Source of the DNA: Calonectria ilicicola
Lineage: Eukaryota > Ascomycota > Sordariomycetes > Hypocreales > Nectriaceae
Assembly (NCBI GenBank): GCA_020809705.1
Contig: CP085827.1
Span: forward strand, 7,130,001-7,194,000
DNA length: 64,000 bases
Direction: 5' to 3'
The position numbers and the translations under genes are program-made. Positions 44,319 through 54,300 of the stretch are shown piece by piece (positions within the stretch are counted from its first letter, which is position 1; every line of letters starts with the position of its first letter). The notes under the pieces are model-generated. The model was not told the origin of the DNA and made no database searches. It saw only the letters and a program-made list of their open reading frames with translations.

Positions 44319-44350
<32 letters not shown>

Positions 44351-44797
44351 ACCAGATGAACCAGTTACCCCTGAACAAGAAGGATCTGCCCCGGAACCGC
44401 TTCAGAAACGCTCCAGAACTAAGAGACAAGTGGCCCCCCGGCGCAGGCGTCCGGCCTGGCTCGATGAGGAAGAGGAAGAGGAGGAAGAGGAGGAGGAGGA
44501 GGACGAAGATGATGACGATGACGACGATGACGACTACGAAGATGACTACGAAGATGATAGACAGATGGCACAAAACCAGATGAACATGCAGCGACAACAG
44601 CAGCGACAACAACAACAACAAATGCAGCAACAAGGGGGGGGAGGTGGTAAAGACCCTCTCAAATTACGCCTTGACCTGAACCTCGAAGTTGAAATTGAAC
44701 TAAAAGCAAGGATTCATGGTGACCTTACCTTGGCTTTACTGTAAGCTTTACTTTCCATTAACTGTTGTGCGACTAACAAAATAGTGACATGGACTAG
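43964..44797 (+). CDS. Highly acidic protein with conserved RLDLNL...LKARIHGDL C-terminus
   Basis: 246 residues from three exons: 43964-43978, 44028-44740 and 44785-44797 (introns 49 and 44 bp). The first exon encodes only MSSPR; it splices in frame onto the long exon, which supports this start over the internal ATG at 44112. A Ser/Pro/Lys-rich start is followed by long Glu runs (about residues 85-115 and 145-160), an Asp run and a Gln-rich stretch. Then comes the ordered C-terminus LKLRLDLNLEVEI and LKARIHGDLTLALL, ending DMD. The last intron interrupts the same Leu codon as in the paralogue at 42203-42668. The GAAGAGGAA-type repeats are slippage-prone and may vary between strains. Function unknown. 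Confidence 0.72.
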
Positions 44798-46060
44798 GGA
44801 GGGACTGTAAATCTAGAAGTAGAATAACACCTGTAGGTTGGCAATGATTGGGGAATTCCTTTGTAGTAATACGAGTCATACTGAAAAGCCTCTTCCTTTG
44901 CAACTCTAATAAGCATCCTAGTGAGGTAAAAAGTAAATGAACATGAGGATGCGACAGCCTAAGTTGGAAACATTCATATTTAACTCGGCTAGAATTGCTT
45001 CAGTGATAATCCCATGTCATTCGGCTTGTTCTTTTTGTTTGCTTTCTTGTCATTCCTTTTTTCCTCTTTTTTACGCAGGCCTAGTCTTTGGAATGAGGCA
45101 TTGTCTCGCGGGCTCCCTCACACCAAGGAATAGCCTCATTCCTTGAGGTCTAAGACATTAAGGCCTGGGCCCTGTAGGCTCATCAGAACACAGTAGTCCC
45201 TTTCATTCCCTGTTACGAGTAGGATGAATAGCTAGAGGAAGGAAGAATCAAGCTTTAGTCTTGTATTCAATCGGAACATACGTTTATCCTGCCCGACTAT
45301 CTCTTTAGTTTCGCCCTTTTATAGTGTCACACACCGTAGATAGCCTCAATAGCCTAGCCCGAACAACACAGTAACGGCAAGATCAAACAGACCGGCCCCG
45401 GGCTGCACACAACCCGAATTCAAATACAAATACCATCAACAACGGTGACCGGCTTATCTGACTGTTGCAGACATAACCGGAGACCGCCGCCGGCCTTATC
45501 AGATAACGGTAGCCAAGGCTGCCAAGAGTGTGAATAGCTTTAACCTTAGATAGGAAGCCCCGGGCTGTATCTAGCAGCTGCAGATATAAGAGACCTAGCT
45601 AGATCCCTTCCATAGTAAAAAATCAAGAGCATCCAATTCAATGCATCAGGAGCCGTAGTTTTCTATTGATATATAGGCATATGAATAGGCTTGAATTATC
45701 AATTTCTGTTTGAATGAACTAGTTTTAAAGAAATCTGCAGATAATTTCGTAATATCGTGGATGGAAGATAAACACATCAAGCTTTTTGTGAGCCTTGTTT
45801 TGGAATATGTAGTTAATAAGGGAATTTTGATGGCATTGGTACAAACGAGATGATACGCGACGGGTAGTCACGTGAGGAGGGGTAGTCACATAAGGGCCCT
45901 GCGGGCCCTTTCAACCTAGCTTCTTCATCCATCATCACACATCAATACAATCCATTTCCCTGCTTGCAGCAGCTTTCCGGCCCTTCGTGCCTTCCAAGGC
46001 CTCTGGCCTCTGGCCATCGCCTCTTTGATCGTATCACGAGATAAATTATTAGCTCAAGTT
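44798..46060. other. Accessory DNA, no gene seen
   Basis: AT-rich with short GC-rich islands. A 10-bp perfect inverted repeat (GGAATGAGGC at 45090-45099, GCCTCATTCC at 45133-45142) could form a hairpin. The sequence has the look of decayed transposon DNA but no coding relic can be named. Confidence 0.4.
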
Positions 46061-46135
46061 GAAACAGAGCATTCTAAAATTGACCGACAAGAGTTTATCC
46101 CCAGCCTCATTGCAAGTTGGACATGTTTGGATGTG
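46061..46135 (+). pseudogene. Short scrap of a thioester-reductase domain
   Basis: One frame reads DRQEFIPSLIASWTCLDV, matching the RQEF.PSLIASS.YL signature of the NAD-binding 4 reductase domain and similar at DNA level to 16190-16240. No flanking homology is visible. Confidence 0.45.
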
Positions 46136-46985
46136 TCTCCCCCAAACAAGGATCTTCCAAGGAACTGCTCTTGTTGTGGCCTCTTAGCTCTCTATAGCTA
46201 GTAGAGGTAGAGTAACAGAAAATGTATTTTATGAAGAAATACGCATTGCGAATGGAGTGTCTAGGTTCTCCCCCTTTTAATTGGCTAGGTTTATTTGTTT
46301 AGTTGCTGAGCCTAACTGTCGGTCTTTGGTTTGCCCAGTGTCAAACATAAGATAGAAGGATTTGATTGTCAGGATCATTAAGGAGAGTGCGGCGATAAGC
46401 CCTGATGCCTCGCGTGCTTCAAAAGCACAAGCCTGGCACATTCGGATTGCCCCCTCAAGCCAAAATAAAAAACGGGCAATTGATCAAACCAACTCAATTC
46501 ACCTTGGCACTAATCAGAACTGAAAACAAGAGATCCCAAGAACGCCCCCGCCCCCAAAGGAGACAATAGGCCCGCCACCCACGCGATCGAGTAAGACTCG
46601 ACAGCAGAATCTTGTTTAATGGTATGACGAGCAACAAGATAGAATAGGCATACAAGAGCTGAAACCCTAGGCACATGTAAACCGTAGCCTGGAAACACCT
46701 GGAACAACTGCTGGGGCTCGCCCATGCCAGGGATCGGGGGAACCTTTGACGAGCAAGTGGAGAAATTTGAGAGGCTTAAGAACGGAGAACTCACATTAAG
46801 AGCGACGCACATAATACTCATCAGATACAACGAGGTTCAAGTATAACACACAGCGTAGACTCAGTGCATGACAATCGCATCCAAGAATTATGAGTTCTTG
46901 AGGACTTCACAATCGATAAAATAAAAACATATTATAGGTACAATCTCTCTAATCCAGTATAAAACTAGGATGCAATGAAACTTAG
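46136..46985. other. Accessory DNA with an unassigned minus-strand ORF
   Basis: The ORF at 46510-46830 has two hydrophobic stretches (one reads WVAGLLSPLGAGAFLG) but no family I recognise and no clear start context. Nothing else is supported. Confidence 0.3.
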
Positions 46986-47297
46986 TGTTATGACCTAGGC
47001 CAACCCAACCAGTGAAGCCGCCGGCAGAAGGCCGGAAGACCCGCTTTTACCTCTGACAAGCTGTGCTCGCGTACGCCAATAGACTTAAGGAGCGCTGCTC
47101 CGCAAGGAGCGCCGCGCTCCTAGAAAAACATCGCTCTTTAGGGTAGCTCCATTTAAACAGCCCCATAGAGCCCTAGATTGAACTGTACATTAGACTTCTA
47201 GGAGTTGCTGCCATCTAGGGCACAACTCAGCTCTCAATACAACTTGGTTACCTTCAATTGATCTATTTGACCGATTGACCTATTACCAGACGTAACA
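46986..47297. mobile_element. Possible solo LTR, 312 bp
   Basis: Begins TGTTATG and ends CGTAACA, the inverted termini expected of an LTR. The last 15 bp (TTACCAGACGTAACA) recur at 47473-47487. The flanking 5 bp do not form a target-site duplication, and there is no second full LTR, so this is a weak call. Confidence 0.3.
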
Positions 47298-47834
47298 ATC
47301 TTCCTTTGTTATTTAACCGACGTGCCTGACCCTTTCTGTTAACACGAACCGTTACACTTAGACACAGGGGGAGCTTGGCCCTATCGGGCCAGGGCCCTCC
47401 GGGCCCACGCGCAAAGGAGCTCTTCGAAGAAGTTTTGTTATTAAGTTGTCGAGAACTCGCGTGGCCCCGCTCTTACCAGACGTAACACTTTTCTTAAGCC
47501 AATTAGAAGCTAAAAACTAAGACAAATGTAGAGCCAATCAGAGCTAAGGAAGCCACCTGTCCTGGACAGAGTAACTCTTCTTCGAAGAGCATACCCTTCG
47601 GAGCGACCGTCCCGCTCAGCCATCTTACTTGTATAAGATAACAAACAACCCTAGAGGGAGCAAGGTAGGCAGTAACATGCTCAAGCAACACGACTCCAGG
47701 CAACGACGGAATTACGGTTTCTATCTTACGGTTGGCATGCTAGGACATCTTAAGCTCAGGCAGAACCCTTAAATATCAATAAAAAAGGCGCAGGATATCG
47801 TAAACGAAACATCGGAATGGAGGAAAGCCAACTG
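47298..47834. other. Decayed repeat-like DNA
   Basis: Contains a second copy of the 15-bp LTR-like end at 47473-47487 and a 14-bp inverted pair (47418-47431 and 47577-47590). No gene seen. Confidence 0.35.
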
Positions 47835-48020
47835 AACAACCTTCTCACACACTAAGACAGAAGTCATGCATCTCTCGATGAAGGAGAACGATAACTCCCT
47901 GTCTACTTTTTGTAACGGAGTGGAGAAGCGACCAGACGAACTAATGAGACAGCTAGGCATGTACCTTGACCAGAAACCCAGCTTCGATACCATATCCTAA
48001 ATAGCGTGAGCAAGGCAAGG
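47835..48020 (+). mobile_element. Remnant of a LINE (non-LTR) reverse transcriptase
   Basis: One frame reads HTKTEVMHLS, then RQLGMYLDQKPSF, the spacing and residues typical of the KTE(L/V)(M/I)H(F/L) and R.LG(V/I/M).LD.KLSF blocks after the catalytic core of Tad/I-type LINE reverse transcriptases. A TAA near 47999 and loss of frame beyond show it is dead. Neither the YADD box nor an endonuclease is seen. Confidence 0.55.
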
Positions 48021-48484
48021 GGAGTTTCAAATCATAAAAAGAGGAAGCAAAGTATATCCTATAACCCTTGTCAAAAGACTGATCAAAGACATCACCAAAG
48101 AGGAAGCGAACTAATCAGGATGATACAAACCGCTCGATCTCCCTTTTATGCTCCGATAGACAAAGAAATGAGAGAAAAAGACAGAATCTAAACTGCATCA
48201 TTTGGTCGCAGCACACACAAGTCATTGAGAGGTGGAAATTCTTTGAGAAATACTCCACTCCACTCCGCGTACCAATAAGTGGACTTGGCACGCCCCTACC
48301 CTAACCAACTGGAAGCCATGATGTTCGATGATGAGAGCCTCGCACTAATCCCTTGTCTTCTTTTTTTTTTTTTTTTTTAAAAAAAAAGAGGGCCCTCCAT
48401 TTCTTTCCTTTACAGTAAAGTGTAGTTTCCTATCGTTCATAGCGTAATCAAATTGCTGGAGGTAGGCAACCTTTGCCCTCGTAT
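48021..48484. other. No gene seen; T/A homopolymer tract
   Basis: A run of about 19 T followed by A-rich sequence lies at 48361-48388. No supported ORF. Confidence 0.4.
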
Positions 48485-48595
48485 TGATGCAGATCGATGC
48501 CATATAGACCCAAATATCCTGTGTTACTCATAACCGAGGCACAGGTAGACCTTTTGGTGTAGCGGCTAGGGGCTACCTCCATATTTCACGTATCA
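48485..48595. repeat. 111-bp dispersed direct repeat, copy 2
   Basis: Same orientation as 17105-17215 with one mismatch (17209 T, here C). Flanks are unrelated outside the 111 bp. Confidence 0.85.
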
Positions 48596-51230
48596 CGTAT
48601 GGGGATTCACCAACGTAAAACAGGTAAATCAAACCGGAGCAGGCGATCCATCAAAATCAAAATTAATCGTTAAACGGATATTGACCAAGGTAAGACAATA
48701 ATCATTTCAAATACTTTGAGATCTGTGGCCATGTCAATGTCATAGATCCCATAATTACAGAGAGGTTGGACCAAAAAATATAACCCCACTGCGTGGCTGA
48801 CAGGCGAAATCACGTCCGGATTCATGATGAACCAGTGTCATCCATGGATATATTTTTTGTAGTAGCTAGTACGGCGGATTTACTTCTAGATTACAAGAAT
48901 CGCTAGGTAATGGTCTCATTTTTCTTGTAGCATCGTGCGGATACGCCACCGTCCTTCTTAGAGTTTTATTTCGTAGTTCTCGGTGATTCGGTAAGCCATC
49001 AGCATTTAATGTTTTCCGTAACCAGAACCTTCCTGAGTGGAGCCCAACGGCAAGGGGCCTATTTAGTGTCCGTCGGCCTGTGCTCCGTCTTGCTACCAAG
49101 CCCCTTTATTATCATCCAATTGGGCACTTCATGTGTGGCGGCTTGAAGGATCAAAGGAATTGTTAGTACGGAGGAGTGGATGCCCGAGGGCTACCCTAAA
49201 TAGACATGCCAAGCAAGGGCTGGCAAGGAAGGGGAGGCAGCGGAAGCTGCCTGTGGGCTAAGCGACGCCAATCAACGGGAAATTTGCCACTCCATGTGTA
49301 ACTTAAATACCCACCCAAACTTTGTTGTCTAACCCATGTGAGCTTCGTGCCCTCACCTCAGCCACTAACTCTCGGTTAGGAATCCGTGCTTAGACAAAAT
49401 CGATCCTGTCATTGTCTCGGCGATCGTTTGTGGTTTCGAGAGTACTAACTAGATGCGGCCAACCTCATGAGACTCTTTTTGCCACTTGAGCCTGGAATGA
49501 GTAGTCCTGACGAATGTTCCCACCATTTACGAAACAGTGCTCTTGTTTGATGGAAGAGCGATATATGAAGATTCAAGCGTTGTCTATACTTCGTTGTGAA
49601 GGCGCTCAGACTTTCTGCGGAGTGTGCATTATTAAATCATTGTGTTCACGAGATTCGCCTTTCAACTGTATATAAATCATCTACAATAAGCCCACTGCTC
49701 TCAGTGTACACCTGCCCGTCTAAAATCATCAAATTCGTATCGACGCATCGACGTATTGACGCACCGACATATAGTACATGCCAGGATTACTATCCACACA
49801 CTTGAGACAATCATCCATGCACTTTTAATTTATTTTGTTTTGACATAGATGACAGGTTGGTGTGTGAAGAAGGGCTGACCTCGACAGCATCCGCAGATAG
49901 CCACCAAACCATAGTAGGAATGTGCACCTCAATGCTCGAGGTCCGAGAGTTCTCTTTCCCGAACTTTTTAGGTGCCGCTTTGCTTTAGTGGAGATCATCT
50001 CCTTTTAGATTAGCTTGGTTTTGTAACTTTCACAATCACCTGAATTGGGATTTTTTGAATGCGCTGCAAGAAACGATCTCGAAGTTCTTGTGCTACGTAC
50101 TGCGGAGAGGCCCCCGCTAACAATCTCTTGTACTTCGAGCTTTTCTATGCGAGCGCCTCTCTTTGCAGTTTTCTCTATGGTTTGCTCTTGTTGGGTGTGA
50201 GCGGGTTCCACAATCAGGTCAGTGCGTTTCAGCCCTTTGTGGCGCATTGAAGGGTCGGGCCCACTACGCTATGTGAGAAAAAATGGGGAGGTATCACATA
50301 TTACGTTGAGCACAGAAATTCAGGCGTAATAGCTAATCAACAACACCTGACCATGCAGAGCGCCTTGGTCTTGACATCGTGGTCCATGTCCTCGTTCTGG
50401 GACCACCATGCATGTACATTCACCCCGAGCATTTAAACTCTATTAAATCGAATAATTGTAGCAGAGTGCAAGGCCCACCTCATCATGAAATAACACCTAA
50501 TCTTTGCGGCCTGAGATGTCATAGAGGGTGATTTATTAAGATATTCTACATGGTGCAAATGGGCCTTTTATAGACAGTCTTGATTACGCTGTATTCTTCA
50601 CTATACTATATGTTTATATGAAGAAACTGTTCCCTCGACCTAACACATACCTACCTAATTTGGCTGGAAAATGAGACAGGATACCTAATTACGTGGTCGC
50701 GCTAGCCTCATTTCACCCCTGGTGGGCACGGCTCTTGAGCATTGTATGCTGGGGCCACGTTTGGGCCCGCACTTAGTGCTCTTTCAGGTGGGATGGCTTC
50801 CATAATGGACCGGGGTAAGCCTAGGGTGTTCACGATTCGTAAGGTCCCTCGACGGTTACCCGATCGTTTGGATCAGTTTCTAATCCTTCTGTTTGTGTTC
50901 TGGAACTTTAGCCACTCTCGATTTCACCACTGTGAAGGCGACCACGACTATGCCAGCCACGCGATGAATGAATTTGCAAGGTAACGAACTGAATAATAGG
51001 GAGCTAATCAACACCCGTACTACTCACAGCACAGAAATCATACACACGAAAGCAAAACACAGCTATTAAGCAGCGAAACGCAAACACACGATCCTTTCAA
51101 ACGGCACCATTAAAATCTCTTGGCCTGATTGCCAGACGATACGAAGTTCTTAAAAAAAAAAACCAATTGTAATATAGTGTAGATTTTTTCTTCCTGAAAC
51201 CCAACGATCCGACGATTTGCGACCGACAAG
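48596..51230. other. ORF-poor accessory DNA and NRPS2 upstream region
   Basis: Only short ORFs without domain features. The NRPS2 promoter should lie in the last few hundred bases; an A-run at about 51.15 kb and CACGA/ACGAAA-type repeats near 51.04-51.09 kb are the only notable features. Beyond about 18 bp it does not match the NRPS1 upstream region. Confidence 0.45.
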
Positions 51231-51350
51231 ATGTCAGACGAATATGATAGCTCTCCGATCTCCGATGATAGCCAATATTACGATGAAAGGGAAGACCGCG
51301 TGCCCTTCACAGCACGCCCAGCACTGATAGCTAATGCTGCTGTACAGTGA
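51231..51350 (+). other. Former NRPS2 start region, now a 39-codon uORF
   Basis: The first 120 nt match the NRPS1 start (12376 leftwards) with scattered substitutions. Four extra bases after GCACTG (about 51326-51329) move the frame to a TGA at 51348-51350. The resulting short ORF overlaps the downstream ATG at 51334, so ribosomes using 51231 would miss the NRPS frame. Only about 18-20 bp upstream of the ATG is shared with NRPS1. Confidence 0.7.
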
Positions 51351-54300
51351 TGAAGTTTTCGATACCGAGGAAGATGAGGAAGAAGAGGAGGACTCTCCGC
51401 TTGCCATGCTGTCTTTCACCGGCAGCTGGGACCTTGAACAAGCAATACGATCCAATGGCGAGCCGCCTGAGCTGATGCGCACCTGCGTGCACCAGCTCTT
51501 TGAGATCCAGGCGCAAGAACAACCCGATGCTCCGGCCATTGACGCTTGGGATGGCCATTTGACATATTCGGAGCTCGACTATGCTTCTAATAGGCTAGGA
51601 CATTACCTGGTGAATGTGGCTGGGATCCAGCCCGGCGATCTTGTGCATGTCTGCTTTGAGAAGTCTATGTGGTTTTTTGTCTCGATCCTCGCCATTAATA
51701 AAGCTGGTGCAGCCTGGATCCCGCTTGATCCTGGGCATCCTCTCCAACGCCAGCAACAAATTGTACAACAGACTCGCGCCCGTGTGGCCTTGGCTTCGCC
51801 TGCCAATGCCGTGATGTGCGCCAACCTGGTGACAGAAGTCCTGGAGGTGACTTCTGTTCTTGATCAGCAGCTAATCGAGCGATTTGGGTCTACTCCACCT
51901 TCGCCCAAGGTTGCCGTAACCCCCGACCATGCGGTATACGTTCTTTTCACTTCTGGAAGTACTGGTATCCCGAAGGGATTTGTGATGGAGCATAGATCTG
52001 TGTGCACTAGCCAAACAGCTATTTCCGGGCGACTGGGCATGACATCAAGCGTCCGAATACTGCAATTCGCTTCCTACGTTTTCGATCTCTGCATTGGCGA
52101 AATCGTAGCTCCGCTTATTACCGGAGCTACTCTCTGCATCCCGTCTGATGATGCTCGAATGAGCGGCTTGGCAGAATTTATTAATGAGAAGAAGGTCAAC
52201 TGGGCTTTCCTCACACCATCATTTGCACGCACATTGAAGCCGGAGGACATGCCTGGGCTAGAGCTTCTTCTGCTTACCGGAGAGGCTGTTGGCCGGGATG
52301 TGTTCGAAACCTGGGTTGGAAAGCTGCGGCTGACCACTGGCTGGGGTCCGGCAGAGACATGTGTGTTTAGCACGCTCCATGAATGGTATACGAAAGACGA
52401 GTCGCCACAAACAGTTGGCCGTGCTGTTGGAGGCTTCTGCTGGATTGTTGATCAAGATGATCCACAAAAGCTTTGTCCTACAAGCTGCCCTGGAGAAGTG
52501 GTTATTCAAGGGCCGACGATTTTGCGAGAGTATTTGGCAGACCCAGTGAGAACGGCGGCAGCCACTATGACCGAACTGCCGGAGTGGGTGCCGAAGAGAA
52601 CCTTGCCGTACTGGAATCGATTTTTCAAGTCTGGTGATCTGTGCTACTACAATCCCGATGGCACTATTGAGTTTATTAGCCGAAAAGACACGCAAGTCAA
52701 GATTCGTGGTTTACGAGTTGAGCTTGGTGAAGTTGAACATCATCTTCGAGAGTCACTTGAAGGAGTGAAGCAGGTTGTTGTGGATGTATTCCAAGGAGAA
52801 GCTGGAACAAGCCTTGTTGGTTACTACTCATTCAGTGATGACACAAAGACAACCGGTGCTGGAGTAGACCCCGATGCCGATAATGTTCTAATTCCTCTCA
52901 CGGAAGAGATAAAAGGGCAGATGATGGATGTAATAAGCCGGCTGACTGTAATGCTTCCGAGCTATATGGTGCCGACAATGCTCTTACCATGTCGATACAT
53001 GCCTTCTATTACATCGACAAAAGTCGACCGCGGCGGTCTCGGACGCATGGTGGCGACTTTGTCAAGAGAGACCCAAGCAGCATACTCTCTTGCGGATGGG
53101 GAGAAGCGAGCGCCCATAACGCCAATGGAAGAACGACTACAGCAAATGTGGTCCACGATTCTCAAGATCCCAGCGGAAGCTATTGGTAGAGACGATAGCT
53201 TTCTGAGAATTGGTGGCGATTCCATTACTGCAATTCAGTTCTCTACTGCTGCACGACAAGCTGGTCTAAAGATTACTGTAAAAGAGATCTTCGCTGATCC
53301 TCGATTATGGGCAGTAGCCACTAAAATGCTCGAATTTGAAGTCATTTCATATGAGACGAAGGCGTTCAGCTTGCTTCCTCGCGACCAGATTGAAACTATT
53401 AAATCGAACATCCAGAATCAATGCAATCTTGCTCGTCTTGACGACATTGAAGACGCTTATCCTTGCACAGGTCTTCAAGAGGGTCTCATGGCTCTAGCTG
53501 TGAAGCAACCAGGATCATACATTGCTAAATATGTCTATCGTCTCTCAGAAAATGTTGATGAGGGAATGTTCAAAGCAGCCTGGGACCGCACAGTAGAAGT
53601 ATGTGGCAATCTGCGTACCAGGATTATTGTCCAAGATGGTATGTCAATTCAAGCCATCATCCGACATAAGGCTATTTGGGACCCTGCAGCTGATCTGCAA
53701 AATATGATGGATAATATCAAGAAGATCCAAATGGAGTATGGGTCTCGACTATGTCGCTATGCATATGTTAATGACAAAAGCAACAAGCGGTACTTTGTAC
53801 TTGCCATTCACCATGCTGTTTTTGATGGTTGGAGTTTGAACCTTGTGTTGAGTACTTTACAAAACATTTACCAAGGCAATTTAAGGCTAGAATTGCAGCC
53901 TTACTCCAACTTTATCAACTACAACCTACAACTAGACCATGATGCAGCCAAACAATACTGGAAGGAACAGCTTGATGGAACTCAAAGAGCTATATTCCCA
54001 CTAACAGACCCTACACAGCCTGCTGCTCCTGCAAGTCAGATTATGAAGACAAGAATCCCTTTTTCTAAGACATCGGATAGCTCTATCACACGGGCAACTG
54101 TTCTTCGTGCTGCCTGGGCAGTGATCCTTGCACGATATTGCGATACTGATGATATTTGCTTTGGAACAGCAGTGTCAGGTCGCCAAGCTCCTGTGCCTGG
54201 GATCGATAATATGCCTGGACCAGCAGTAGCCACAGTGCCTGTACGAATTCGGCTCCAAAATGATACAACTGTGTCAAGTTTTCTTCACAGCATCCAGGAT

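Noticed and set aside
44259..44633. A hydrophobic minus-strand ORF of 124 codons
   Set aside because: It is the antisense of the Glu/Asp-rich repeats of the acidic protein gene.
45090..45142. A perfect 10-bp inverted repeat as a regulatory RNA or transposon end
   Set aside because: The stem is short, and no target duplication or coding partner is present.
51300..51347. A 48-bp intron that would bypass the 4-nt insertion in NRPS2
   Set aside because: The donor GTGCCC is poor and the splice places a TGA in frame immediately afterwards.
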